Shown here in pieces: positions 42,763 to 52,114 of a DNA stretch of 64,000 bases. Numbering within the stretch: the first letter of the stretch is position 1; each line of letters begins with the position of its first letter. The notes below the pieces were generated by a model. That model saw only the letters and a list, made by a program, of their open reading frames with translations, ran no database searches and was not told the DNA's origin. The stretch is from Halalkalicoccus sp. CG83. Its GTDB lineage: Archaea > Halobacteriota > Halobacteria > Halobacteriales > Halalkalicoccaceae. The DNA is taken from positions 1,674,001-1,738,000 of the forward strand of contig NZ_JAZDDH010000001.1 of assembly GCF_037081715.1 (NCBI RefSeq), given 5' to 3'. The position numbers and the translations under genes were made by a program.

Positions 42763-44340
42763 TCAGCTGGCCGCCGGCTGTATGCGTTCGATCCCGGTGA
42801 ACTCGAACCGTGCTCCGCCGTGCCGGCTCTCACCCAGTGATACGTCCCAGCCGTGTGCCTCGGCGACCTGCTGGACGATGTTCAACCCGAATCCGGTCCC
42901 TCCCTGTACGGTGGAGTAGCCGGTCTCGAACACCTGTTCGCGCTCCTCGACGGGAATTCCGGGTCCGTTATCCGCGACGTAGAACCCGTCGTTGAGGTCA
43001 CCGACCGTGAGGCTCACCCCGTCGTCTCTGGAGGCGTCGGACTCGGGTCGATGGGCCCTCGACCCGTGTTCCACCCCGTTCCGGAACAGGTTCTCGAACA
43101 GCTGGCGCAGGCCGTTCTCGTCCGCCCGAATCGTTCGTCCAGTATCGACGGTGAGCGTCGCGTCCGCGGTAACGACGGTCCGCCAGCTCTCCTCGACGAG
43201 ATCGGCCAGCGTGATCGCCTTCGGGTCCGTGATCCGCTCGCCGGCCCGAGCGAGCGCCAGCAGCTCGTCGATGAGGACCTCCATTCGATCGAGCGCACGA
43301 TAACACCTGTCGAAGTGATCGACCTCTCCATTCTGCTCGGCGAGCTCCAGCCACCCGCCCAGGATGTTCAACGGGTTTCGAAGGTCGTGCGAGACCAGCG
43401 ACGCGAACTCCTCGAGCTGTGCGTTCTTGCGCTTCAGCTGCTCCTGGGTACGCTGGCGAGTGAGCTCGTAGCTCAGCCACTGGCTTATCAGGTCGACGAG
43501 CGTGACCTCCCACTCCGAGAACCCGTCGACCCGTGGCTCCCTATCGTAGAAGCAGAACGTACCGTACACCTCCCCGTCGACGATGACTGGCGCACCGAGA
43601 TAGCAGGCGATCCCCCAGTCGGTGTAGCCCGCTCGGTCCGTAAGCTCCGGCGCGTCCCGGACGACGTTGGCGAGCGCTAAGGTCCTCCGCGTGGCCGCCG
43701 TCCGCTCACAGTTAGTCGCCGACAGGGGCGCCCTTTCGCCCGGCTGAATGCTTCCGTCCGGCGTTCGAACCCGTTCGAACTCGTAATCCTCGCCTCGGAT
43801 CCGCGAGAGCGTCGCGAATCCGGTTCCGAGGACCTCACAACCGATCCCGAGAAGCGCATCCACCTGTTCGGTGAACGATCGCTCCGCGTCCGCGGTCACG
43901 TCGTACATCTCCCGAAGGACGCGTTCGCGTTCCTGGATCGGCTCGCCCTGGCGATGCCGTTCCGTTGCGTCGCGAAGGTACACCGTCAGCCCCGTCCCAC
44001 AGGGGACGGCCCGCGCCTCGGACCAGGTCCCGAGGGGTTCGTAGTACTCCTCTCCCGTGGCCGGTTCGCCGCTCTCCATCGCCCCGTGATACCGCTCGTA
44101 AAACGGGGTTCCGATGGCCTCCGGGACCTCGTCCCAGAGACACGTGCCCTCGAGTTCGCCGGGGGTGAGGTCACGACCCGTCGTCCGCGACAGGAAGCCA
44201 CGAGCCCGATCGTTGGCGTAGACGAACCGCCAGCCTCCGTCGACGACGAAGAACGGATCCTCGACCGTATCGAGGGCGGCACGCAGGAGCTCCTCGGAGG
44301 AGCCGGGGGTTGGCGGTGATTGATAATCGTCCTTCGTCAT
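42763..44340 (-). CDS. PAS-GAF histidine kinase
   Basis: A 525-residue soluble sensor kinase. A PAS domain spans residues 17-130 (DTVEDPFFVVDGGWRFVYAN) and a GAF domain about 145-295 (CYLGAPVIVDGEVYGTFCFY). The HisKA domain has His318 in SLVSHDLRNPLNILGGWLEL. The HATPase has N box ENLFRNGVEHGS, G1 VADNGPGIPV and G2 GTGFGLNIVQQ. There is no membrane segment. No response regulator gene is adjacent; haloarchaeal orphan kinases are common. A minus-strand TATA-like attattac (about 44363-44371) sits 23-31 bp before the ATG. Confidence 0.94.
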   Translation of the reverse strand: MTKDDYQSPPTPGSSEELLRAALDTVEDPFFVVDGGWRFVYANDRARGFLSRTTGRDLTPGELEGTCLWDEVPEAIGTPFYERYHGAMESGEPATGEEYYEPLGTWSEARAVPCGTGLTVYLRDATERHRQGEPIQERERVLREMYDVTADAERSFTEQVDALLGIGCEVLGTGFATLSRIRGEDYEFERVRTPDGSIQPGERAPLSATNCERTAATRRTLALANVVRDAPELTDRAGYTDWGIACYLGAPVIVDGEVYGTFCFYDREPRVDGFSEWEVTLVDLISQWLSYELTRQRTQEQLKRKNAQLEEFASLVSHDLRNPLNILGGWLELAEQNGEVDHFDRCYRALDRMEVLIDELLALARAGERITDPKAITLADLVEESWRTVVTADATLTVDTGRTIRADENGLRQLFENLFRNGVEHGSRAHRPESDASRDDGVSLTVGDLNDGFYVADNGPGIPVEEREQVFETGYSTVQGGTGFGLNIVQQVAEAHGWDVSLGESRHGGARFEFTGIERIQPAAS

Positions 44341-44457
44341 TAACTCTAAATGGAAACGAAGAGTAATAATCCTGCTGCTTAGGAAAGCCGACCGCACGTG
44401 CGATTCCGTCTCGGCGGCGCGAGCCGGCGAGACGGGACGTCAACGGGCAGATCTCGC

Positions 44458-45729
44458 TCAGTCCTCTACTGCGCTCGCCGCGCGAACGATCTCACGCTCG
44501 CCGAACGCCGGTCCGACGAACTGGAGCCCCACGGGCAGACCGTCGGTGTCGCCCGCCGGGACCGAGATCGCGGGCAGGTTCGCGAGGTTTATCGGCACCG
44601 TGTTCGCGTCCGCGAGATACATCTGCAGCGGATCGTCGAGGCTCTCGCCTCGCTCGAACGGCGGGGTCGGCATCGTCGGACTCGCGAGGACGTCCGCCTC
44701 CGAGAGGGCGTCCTCGAAGTCCCGTTCGATCCACGCGCGGGCGTCCTGGGCCTTCGCGTAGTACTTCTCGTGGTAGCCCGCCGAGAGCGCGTAGGTGCCC
44801 AGCAGGATCCGGCGTTTGACCTCGTCGCCGAAGCCCTCCTCGCGGACCGCCGCGAACGTCTCGTTCCAGTCGCCCTCGAGGTCGTGGTCGGGGCCGTAAC
44901 GCACCCCGTCGAAGCGCGCGAGGTTCGACGAGGCCTCCGACATCGCGATCACGTAGTAGGCGGCGACCGCGTGTTCGATCGATGGGAGGCTCACCTCGTG
45001 GTAGCTCGCGCCCTGCGATTCGAGCTCGTCGATCGCCTCCCAGAACGTCTCGACGACGCCCTCGTCGGCGCCCTCGAGGAGTTCGGTCGGGATCCCGATC
45101 TCGAGGCCGTCGACGTCGCCGTCGGCCGCCCCGGCGTAGTCCGTCTCCGCACCTTCGTCCCTGGTTGTCGCGTCGCGCTCGTCCGGCCCCGAGACGACGT
45201 CGAGCAGCTCCGCTGCCTCCTCGACGGTGGAGCCGAACGGCCCGATCTGTTCCAGGGAGTTGGCGTAGGCGACGAGCCCGTAGCGCGAGACCAGCCCGTA
45301 GGTGGGCTTGATCCCGACGACGCCGCAGAACGCCGCGGGATTACGGACGGAGCCGCCGGTATCGGTGCCGAGCGCCAGGTCCGCCTCGCCGGCGGCAACC
45401 GCGGCCGCCGATCCGCCCGACGACCCCCCGGGAACGCGCCCCTCGGCCGCCGGGTTCTCCGTGGGTCCGAACGCCGAGGTCTCGGTGGTCGAGCCCATCC
45501 CGAACTCGTCCATGTTGGTCTTGCCGACGATCGTCGCGCCCGCCGCCTTCAGTCGCTCGACGACGGTCGCGTCGTAGGGCGGGACGTAGTCGGCGAGCAT
45601 CGCCGATCCGCACGTGGTGCGGACGCCCTCGGTGCTGATGTTGTCCTTGACGGCGACCGTCCGGCCGGCGAGCGGCCCCTCCGAATCGCCCTCCGTTCGC
45701 TCCTCGGTGATGAAGATACCGCCGCTCAT
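44458..45729 (-). CDS. gatA: Glutamyl-tRNA(Gln)/aspartyl-tRNA(Asn) amidotransferase subunit A
   Basis: A 423-residue amidase-signature enzyme that releases ammonia from glutamine for tRNA-dependent amidation. The catalytic triad is visible as Lys28 (VAVKDN), cis-Ser103 (PGGSSGGSAAA) and nucleophile Ser127 (DTGGSVR), with the family's 75- and 24-residue spacing. It starts with ATG at 45729, overlapping the gatC stop (ATGA). In archaea GatCAB usually serves Asn-tRNA formation. GatB is not in the window. Confidence 0.96.
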   Translation of the reverse strand: MSGGIFITEERTEGDSEGPLAGRTVAVKDNISTEGVRTTCGSAMLADYVPPYDATVVERLKAAGATIVGKTNMDEFGMGSTTETSAFGPTENPAAEGRVPGGSSGGSAAAVAAGEADLALGTDTGGSVRNPAAFCGVVGIKPTYGLVSRYGLVAYANSLEQIGPFGSTVEEAAELLDVVSGPDERDATTRDEGAETDYAGAADGDVDGLEIGIPTELLEGADEGVVETFWEAIDELESQGASYHEVSLPSIEHAVAAYYVIAMSEASSNLARFDGVRYGPDHDLEGDWNETFAAVREEGFGDEVKRRILLGTYALSAGYHEKYYAKAQDARAWIERDFEDALSEADVLASPTMPTPPFERGESLDDPLQMYLADANTVPINLANLPAISVPAGDTDGLPVGLQFVGPAFGEREIVRAASAVED

Positions 45730-46004
45730 GAGACCCGCGGCCCCTTGAAGTAGCCGTCCTCGGTGTGGGGTGCGTTGCGAAGCGCCTCCTCCTGATCGAG
45801 GCTCTCGCGGACCTCGTCGGCGCGGAGCACGTTCTCGAGGTCGGCCTCGCTTTCGGTCTCGGGCACCTCATCGAGGGTCTCGAACGCCTCGAGGATCTCG
45901 ACGAACTGCTCGGTGAACTCCTCGACCTCCTCGTCGGCGAGATCGATCCGGGCGAGGTCGGCGACGTGGCGGACCTCCTCCGGGGAGACGGGCTGGTCGC
46001 TCAT
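45726..46004 (-). CDS. gatC: Aspartyl/glutamyl-tRNA amidotransferase subunit C
   Basis: A 92-residue GatC that stabilises GatA/GatB. Hallmarks are [40 protein letters not shown] and [18 protein letters not shown]. It is the first gene of the gatC-gatA pair, whose ends overlap by four bases. It is divergent from fen1. Confidence 0.95.
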   Translation of the reverse strand: MSDQPVSPEEVRHVADLARIDLADEEVEEFTEQFVEILEAFETLDEVPETESEADLENVLRADEVRESLDQEEALRNAPHTEDGYFKGPRVS

Positions 46005-46100
46005 GTCCGGGGAGAGCGTCGGCCCGAGAGTAAGGGTTTCGGATGGCCACGCCGGGCGCCTACCCGTAGCTTCAAACCCGACGCACGCCAACTCCCGCCG

Positions 46101-47081
46101 ATGGGAAACGCAGCACTCCGGGAGCTGGCCGCCATCAGGGAGGTCCCCTTCGACGACCTCTCGGGGGCGGTCGTGGCGATCGACGCCCACAACTGGCTCT
46201 ACCGGTACCTGACGACCACGGTCAAGTGGACCGCGAGCGGCGTCTACACCACTAACGAGGGAATCGAGGTCGCGAACCTCCTGGGGCTCGTCCAGGGGCT
46301 ACCGAAGTTCTTCGAGGCGGACATCGTCCCCGCGTTCGTCTTCGACGGGGTCGTGACCGACCTCAAGAGCGAGGAGATCGACGACCGGCGCGCCGCGAAG
46401 GAGCGGGCGAAGGCGGAGGCGCGATCGGCTCGCGAGCGGGGCGACCGGATCGAGGCCGCCCGGCTCGAGGCGCGAACCCAGAGCCTGACCGACGAGATAC
46501 AGCGAACGACCCGCGAGCTGCTCGACCTGCTCGACGTCCCCTACCTCGACGCCCCCGCGGAGGGCGAGGCTCAGGCCGCCCACATGGCCAAAGCGGGCGA
46601 CGTCAACTACGCCGGCACCGAGGACTACGACGCGCTGTTGTTCGGCTCGCCGCTCACCCTCCGGGGGCTTACGAGCAAGGGCGACCCCGAGTGCATGGAC
46701 CTCGAGGCCACTCTCGATCGACACGGGCTGAGTCGGGAGGGACTCGTCGACGTGGGCATCCTGTGTGGGACCGACTTCAACGAGGGCGTCCGCGGGATGG
46801 GTCCGAAGACGGCGGTGAAGGCGATCCGCGAACACGGCGACCTCTTCGGCGTGCTGGAGGCCGAGAACGCGACCGTTCCCGACGCCGAGGCCGTCCGCGA
46901 ACTGTTTCTCGATCCCGACGTCACCGACGAGTACGAGGTCGACACCGACCTCGATCCCGACATCGACGCCGCGCGTGCGTACGTGATCGACGAGTGGGAG
47001 ATCCCCGCCGAGGAGGTCGCTCGCGGCTTCGAGCGCATCGAGGAGTCGGTGGCCCAGACCGGGCTGGATCAGTGGACGTGA
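46101..47081 (+). CDS. fen: Flap endonuclease 1
   Basis: A 326-residue structure-specific nuclease that removes 5' flaps in Okazaki fragment processing and repair. The N and I nuclease domains are present: [20 protein letters not shown] (metal-binding Asp), [45 protein letters not shown] and [20 protein letters not shown]. The C-terminus QTGLDQWT is a PIP-box-like PCNA contact. The ATG at 46101 gives the usual MGNA start. Confidence 0.96.
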   Translation: MGNAALRELAAIREVPFDDLSGAVVAIDAHNWLYRYLTTTVKWTASGVYTTNEGIEVANLLGLVQGLPKFFEADIVPAFVFDGVVTDLKSEEIDDRRAAKERAKAEARSARERGDRIEAARLEARTQSLTDEIQRTTRELLDLLDVPYLDAPAEGEAQAAHMAKAGDVNYAGTEDYDALLFGSPLTLRGLTSKGDPECMDLEATLDRHGLSREGLVDVGILCGTDFNEGVRGMGPKTAVKAIREHGDLFGVLEAENATVPDAEAVRELFLDPDVTDEYEVDTDLDPDIDAARAYVIDEWEIPAEEVARGFERIEESVAQTGLDQWT

Positions 47082-47441
47082 CGGTCGAAGCGCTCGCACC
47101 GGACGCCGAGGACGCGATCCGATCGCGCCGGCGGGACCGAACCCGACACCGTTCCCGTATCGAGTAGTGACCGGACGAGCGCCGTCCTCGGTGTTCGACG
47201 GCCACGTCCGGCAGCGTCCCGAACGCCGTCCTCGAGGAGGGCTCTGAATCGGGGTCGGCATGAGAACCGTGAACGAGGCCGAACCCACACTCGGACGGAT
47301 CGACACGTGCCGGGACGTCCTCGACGCCGGAGCACGGACCGTGGACGTCGTCCCGGCGCCGGCCGGTCCGCTCCGGCGTCTCTCGAATCCGGTCTCATCC
47401 GCGGGAAAAGACTACAACCGACGGTAGCGGTAGGAGGTTTT
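47082..47441 (+). other. 360-bp gene-free stretch between fen and a zinc-ribbon gene
   Basis: No convincing reading frame, structured RNA or repeat is visible. The only recognisable element is the Shine-Dalgarno-like ggaggt at 47433-47438, which serves the small gene starting at 47442. Confidence 0.6.
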
Positions 47442-47597
47442 ATGGGGACGAACCAGGACGCGAGAAAGCGTCGATACGCCTGTCAGAACTGCGGGGTTGC
47501 CTACGCGACCAAGCCGCGCTTCTGTTACGACTGCGGGTATCGAACCATCGTTCCCGCCGCCGTCCTCCTGAACGAGCCGGACGATTCTCCCGACTGA
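47442..47597 (+). CDS. Small zinc-ribbon protein
   Basis: A 51-residue protein: RKRRYACQNCGVAYATKPRF then CYDCGYRTIVPA. CxxC pairs at residues 14-17 and 28-31 are a zinc ribbon. A ggaggt Shine-Dalgarno site ends 3 bp before the ATG. The function is unknown. Confidence 0.72.
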   Translation: MGTNQDARKRRYACQNCGVAYATKPRFCYDCGYRTIVPAAVLLNEPDDSPD

Positions 47598-47689
47598 ACC
47601 GGTCTCGGTCGTCCGCCCGCGCTCTGTGGCGACGCACGGTGACGCGCCGACCCGAACCCGTTTTCACCCTTCGAGGCGCATTCAGGGGT

Positions 47690-47938
47690 ATGGACACGGA
47701 GGAAGTCGCACGCCTCATCGAGTCGGGCGTCGAGGACGCGGAGGCGACGGTCACCCAGCCCCGAGGGACCCACGACGACGACCACCTCGCGGCGGTCGTC
47801 GTCTCGCCGGCCTTCGAGGGCGAACCGCTCGTGAAACAACACCAGATGGTCTACGACGCGATCGGCGAGCACATGACCCGCGACATCCACGCGCTCGAGC
47901 TGAAGACGTACACGCCCGAGGAGTACGAGGCCCGATAG
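47690..47938 (+). CDS. BolA-like protein
   Basis: An 82-residue protein resembling BolA/YrbA: MDTEEVARLIESGVEDAEAT, DHLAAVVVSPAFEGEPLVKQ and HQMVYDAIGEHMTRDIHALE. The FEGxxLVKxHQxVY motif is the BolA signature. BolA proteins partner with glutaredoxins in Fe-S handling and affect transcription. The start at 47690 (MDTEEV) gives the family N-terminus. Confidence 0.9.
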   Translation: MDTEEVARLIESGVEDAEATVTQPRGTHDDDHLAAVVVSPAFEGEPLVKQHQMVYDAIGEHMTRDIHALELKTYTPEEYEAR

Positions 47939-48085
47939 CGCGACCGACTCCCCAGAGCCGCGCCGAGACCGCCCGACGTCCGCGAGGGGTATGGCGGACG
48001 GACGCCGTCGTCCGTCTCGGAGACGCGGACGTGCGATACGCGGCCGGGACAACGCCTATTAGCGTCGCCTCTGACCTCCGATACG

Positions 48086-49426
48086 ATGGCTGCAGACACC
48101 GGCGAGCCGGTCTACTTCGTCATCAGCGACCTCCACATCGGCGGCGACGAACAACTCGAGGAGGTCGCGTTCCTCGACGAACTGCTCTCGTTTCTCGAGC
48201 GACTCGAGACGATCGACGAGAACGCGGAGCTGATCATCAACGGCGACGCGTTCGGTCTCTGGGAGTTCACCGAGATCGAGGGTCCGGCGAAGTTCGACGT
48301 CCTCGAGACGTCGTACCCCGAACTGTTCGAGCAGCTTCGCGCGACCGGCGAGAACGTTCGGATCACGCTGTTGCCGGGCAACCACGACCACGAACTCGCC
48401 GCCTACGACGAGTACGTCGATCTGTTCGCCGAGTACAACGTCGAGATCGTCCAGGAGCAGTCGATCACCCGGCCGGTCGGCGAGCGGACGATCCACTTCG
48501 AACACGGCCACCAGCGCGACCCGAACAATCGGATCGAGGACTGGGGCAACCCCCACATGACGCCGCTGGGCTATTTCTACAACACCCACGTGGTCAGCCG
48601 GGCCGGCCACCTCTCGGATCGCGGCCGGTACAACTGGCTGAAGGACGTTCAAGCAGTGACGCCCACCGAACGGATGCCCAACTGGCTCGTCTCGAAGTAC
48701 TTCTACCGGGAGATGAACCCCCTCCTCCGATATGCCGCGATCCCGTTCCTGCTGCTGTTCAACATCAGCATCATCGTTGCGCTGCTTGCGGGCCTCGACC
48801 TGGTCGGCCTCTGGTCGATGCCCGTAGTGCGGACCGAGGACTTCCTCGCCCAGTTCGGCGCGGCCGGGGCGGCCGCCCAGCTGCTACTGACCGTCAGCGT
48901 CGCGATCTCCCTACTGCTGTTGTTCGTCGTGATCCCCCTGGCCGTGCTCGTCCGGGACGTCAGGAAGACGGTCGATCGCTTCGGCGTCTTCGAGACGGAC
49001 CTCACGGTTGACCCCGAGAAGCCGTACGCCGAGGCGGCTCGAGAGGTGTTCGAGAAACGCCCGGAGGCGGCGGTCTTCTGTTACGGACACACCCACCGGC
49101 CGAAGACGCGGGAGGTCGACGGCGGGCTGCTCGTCAACACCGGGACCTGGCTGAAACGCCTCCACCGACGCGACGTCATCGCGGGTCGACTCCCGCCGGT
49201 CTTCTACCCGTCGTACCAGCTCTGTGCCGTCCGCATCGAACCCGCCCCGGAGGCCGGGGGCGTGGCGGTCGAGTACGAGACGATCGAGAAACCGAGCCCG
49301 AGCGCCGAGGAGCTCACGCTCACCGAACGCCTTCTCACGCTCGGTCGGGAGCCGGACCCGGAGCTCCCCGACCGCACGGTCGTCGCCGACGAGGTGGCCG
49401 TACCCGCTCCCGCGGCGAACGACTGA
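48086..49426 (+). CDS. Membrane-inserted metallophosphoesterase
   Basis: A 446-residue calcineurin-like phosphoesterase. Metal-binding motifs are DLHIGGDE (residues 15-22), NGDAFGLWE (52-60, lacking the second Asp of GDxxD), GNHDHE (98-103) and FEHGHQRD (138-145). The last family motif, GHTHRP (334-339), appears only after two hydrophobic segments at about 216-240 and 264-289. The catalytic domain is therefore split by a two-TM hairpin, with both halves on the same side of the membrane. The substrate is unknown. Confidence 0.87.
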   Translation: MAADTGEPVYFVISDLHIGGDEQLEEVAFLDELLSFLERLETIDENAELIINGDAFGLWEFTEIEGPAKFDVLETSYPELFEQLRATGENVRITLLPGNHDHELAAYDEYVDLFAEYNVEIVQEQSITRPVGERTIHFEHGHQRDPNNRIEDWGNPHMTPLGYFYNTHVVSRAGHLSDRGRYNWLKDVQAVTPTERMPNWLVSKYFYREMNPLLRYAAIPFLLLFNISIIVALLAGLDLVGLWSMPVVRTEDFLAQFGAAGAAAQLLLTVSVAISLLLLFVVIPLAVLVRDVRKTVDRFGVFETDLTVDPEKPYAEAAREVFEKRPEAAVFCYGHTHRPKTREVDGGLLVNTGTWLKRLHRRDVIAGRLPPVFYPSYQLCAVRIEPAPEAGGVAVEYETIEKPSPSAEELTLTERLLTLGREPDPELPDRTVVADEVAVPAPAAND

Positions 49427-49555
49427 ACGGGCTCCGTTGCCGTCGATCGTCGCTCAGCGATCGGCGAAACCGTGACCTCCACCCACTCCTCTGACGTGGA
49501 GCGAAGCGACGTTCGACGACGGACAGGCGGGACGGGATAGTTGACGGCCGTGCGG

Positions 49556-49780
49556 TCACACCGGCGACTCGACCGCCAGATCGTCCTCGAGTCGGCGGTT
49601 GTGCAGCGCCTCGCCGGTCTCGGCGTCGAAGACGTGGATCGCCTTCTCCGGCGGGTGGACCGTCACGGTCTCGTTCTCGCGGACGCGCTGCATGCCGCCG
49701 ACGCTGGCGACGAAGCTCGAACCGTCGTTGAGAACGGCGATGCGATCGCCTATCGTCATCGCCTTCGTCTGATCGCGCGT
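49556..49780 (-). pseudogene. Internally deleted sugar-ABC ATPase remnant
   Basis: The minus-strand frame carries TRDQTKAMTIGDRIAVLNDG, which matches THDQTEAMTMGDRIAILNDG of the ATPase at 49996-51153. It passes directly to SSFVASVGGMQRVRENETVT and EKAIHVFDAETGEALHNR, which matches the far C-terminal TOBE part (REVIATVPGLQPIEPGTTAT, ESAIHLFEADGGRALHSR) of the same protein. The intervening 110 or so residues and the whole nucleotide-binding N-terminus are missing. It is inactive, and a relative rather than a copy of its neighbour. Confidence 0.83.
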
Positions 49781-49995
49781 ACCGGAGAACGGTCGTGCGC
49801 GGAGCATCCTCTTATACCCGCCGGGGAGTGCCTCGCATCTCCGAGTGTCGGTTAGCATCAAGGACGCAGAAGCGTCAGTCGTTCCGTCCGGATCGACGAC
49901 CACTTCGCGATGAGCGTCGTTTCAGCGGCGTTCGAGCGATTCGTTCGAGAAGCGCGGGTGGTCACGAGGACGAGCGAGACGCTCCCTTCCTGGCC

Positions 49996-51153
49996 TCAGT
50001 CCGACGGCTGGGCGGTCACGTTGCCGTCGGCCGACTCGAGCGAACGGCTGTGGAGCGCCCGTCCGCCGTCCGCCTCGAAGAGGTGGATCGCCGACTCGGG
50101 AAACCGGATCGTCGCGGTCGTACCCGGCTCGATCGGTTGGAGGCCGGGAACGGTCGCGATGACCTCCCGCTCCCCAAGTCGAAGGTAGACGTTGTTCTCG
50201 TTGCCCTTCGGCTCGACGACGTCGACCGACGCGTTGAACTCGTGTTCGGGATCCCGCGAGTCGTCCGAGAGGATGACCTCGACGTCCTCCGGACGGATCC
50301 CGAAGACGAGATCGGTCACGCCCTCGACCTCCTCGAGCGTCGACGATGAGAGCGGATACTCGAACGAGCCGTCGTCCGCGACGAGCCGGTCGCCCTCGAG
50401 AGTGACGTCGGCGAAGTTCATCGCGGGCTCGCCCATGAAGCCGGCGACGAACAGGTTGTTGGGCTGGTGATAGCACTCGAGCGGCGTCGCCACCTGCTGG
50501 AGCACGCCGTCGTTCAGGATGGCGATGCGATCGCCCATCGTCATCGCCTCGGTCTGGTCGTGTGTGACGTAGACCGTCGTCGTTCCCAGTTCCTCCTGGA
50601 GGCGCTGGAGCTCGGTCCGCATCTCCGCGCGGAGCTTCGCGTCGAGGTTCGAGAGGGGCTCGTCCATCAGGAACACGGCCGGATCCCGGACGATCGCCCG
50701 GCCGAGCGCGACGCGCTGCTGTTGGCCCCCCGAGAGCTCTCCGGGCTTTCGATCCAACAGCCGCTCGATCCCCATCATCTCCGTGGCCTCCTCGACGCGT
50801 GCCGCGATCTCGTCGTCGGGCATGTCGGTCGACTCCTCGAGCCCGAACGACATGTTCTCCCGAACGGTCATGTGGGGGTAGAGCGCGTACGACTGGAACA
50901 CCATCGCGATGTCCCGGTTCTTCGCCGGGACGTCGTTTATCACCCGTTCGTCGAGACGGATCTCGCCCGAGGTGATCGTCTCGAGGCCGGCGATCATCCG
51001 TAGCGTGGTCGACTTCCCACACCCTGAGGGGCCGACGAGAACGAGAAACTCGCCGTCCTCGATGTCGATCGACACCTCGTCGACGGCGACGATCTCATTG
51101 CCGTCGGTCTCCGTGAACACTTTCGTTACGTCGTCGAGTTTCGTTCTGGCCAT
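49996..51153 (-). CDS. Sugar ABC transporter ATP-binding protein
   Basis: A 385-residue MalK/UgpC/MsmK-type ATPase powering the importer. Walker A is GPSGCGKST (residues 41-49), the signature LSGGQQQRVALGRAI and Walker B/D-loop FLMDEPLSNLDAKLR. The H-loop is VTHDQTEAM. The C-terminal third is the TOBE/regulatory domain (PEDVEVILSD, VEPKGNENNVYLRLGEREVI). It is the last intact gene of a four-gene operon transcribed leftward. Confidence 0.95.
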   Translation of the reverse strand: MARTKLDDVTKVFTETDGNEIVAVDEVSIDIEDGEFLVLVGPSGCGKSTTLRMIAGLETITSGEIRLDERVINDVPAKNRDIAMVFQSYALYPHMTVRENMSFGLEESTDMPDDEIAARVEEATEMMGIERLLDRKPGELSGGQQQRVALGRAIVRDPAVFLMDEPLSNLDAKLRAEMRTELQRLQEELGTTTVYVTHDQTEAMTMGDRIAILNDGVLQQVATPLECYHQPNNLFVAGFMGEPAMNFADVTLEGDRLVADDGSFEYPLSSSTLEEVEGVTDLVFGIRPEDVEVILSDDSRDPEHEFNASVDVVEPKGNENNVYLRLGEREVIATVPGLQPIEPGTTATIRFPESAIHLFEADGGRALHSRSLESADGNVTAQPSD

Positions 51154-51202
51154 GATCAGGTCCTCCGTGGTCGTCGTACTCGTGGATTCGGTCGGTGGGT
51201 CA

Positions 51203-52114
51203 TCATATCTGGACGCCCTCCGCGAACTTATCGGCGAACAGCAGGTAGACGAACAGCGTCGGCAGTGCCGTCAGCAGCGCCCCCGCCATGCGCAGCGGGT
51301 AGTCGACACCCTCAAGCGCCTCGCCGAGCCCCGAGAGGATCAGCGTCGCCGAGGCGGCGGGATCGGTGACGCTCCCGATGATCGTCAGCGAGAAGAGGAA
51401 CTCGTTCCAGATCTGCGTGAACTGGAAGATAAACACGACCGCGAACATCGGGATCGACAGCGGCAGGACGATTCGCTTGTAGATCCGCCAGACCGACGCG
51501 CCGTCGAGCCGGGCGGCCTCGATCATCTCCCAGGACATCGTCTTGTACTGCGAGCGAAACAGCAGCGTACAGATGGGAATCCCGTAGGCGGTGTGCGTGA
51601 TGATGAGTTCGAGGATCGTCGCGTAGCGGGCCGTGAGTATCAGCCCGAGTCGGTACTCGAGCATCGCGTACTGCGACCAGAACTGCGTCAGCGGGACGAT
51701 GACCGCCTGGTACGGGATGAAGATGCCCGCGATGAACAGCGCGAACACCGCGACCTGGCCGCGCCAGTCGACCAGCGTCAGCCCGTAGGCGGCCATACTC
51801 CCGAGGATCGCACAGAGGATCGTCGACGGGATCGTAAAGAGCAGGCTGTTGACCATCCCCCGTCCGAGGGCGTCGAACGCGAACGCCCACTTCTCGAGCG
51901 TGACGCCGCCGGGACCCGGCGGGGCGAACGGCTGCGTGTTGATCAACGCTTCGGACGTCTTGATCGACGTCACCAGTCCCGACTCGATCGGGATCAGATA
52001 GAAGGTCACCAGACCGACCAGCGTCGCGTACAGCCCGACGCGTCGGAGGCCGACCCCTGCGAGCGTCGTTCGGTCGTCGGTGTGCCGCTCGGTCGAGACT
52101 GACTCCCCGCTCAT
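51203..52114 (-). CDS. Sugar ABC transporter permease, MalG-like
   Basis: A 303-residue inner permease with six TM segments. The EAA loop is EMIEAARLDGASVWRIYKRI, the site that contacts the ATPase. Its start overlaps the stop of the upstream permease (ATGA), so the two permeases are coupled. The C-terminus resembles MalG. Confidence 0.94.
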   Translation of the reverse strand: MSGESVSTERHTDDRTTLAGVGLRRVGLYATLVGLVTFYLIPIESGLVTSIKTSEALINTQPFAPPGPGGVTLEKWAFAFDALGRGMVNSLLFTIPSTILCAILGSMAAYGLTLVDWRGQVAVFALFIAGIFIPYQAVIVPLTQFWSQYAMLEYRLGLILTARYATILELIITHTAYGIPICTLLFRSQYKTMSWEMIEAARLDGASVWRIYKRIVLPLSIPMFAVVFIFQFTQIWNEFLFSLTIIGSVTDPAASATLILSGLGEALEGVDYPLRMAGALLTALPTLFVYLLFADKFAEGVQI

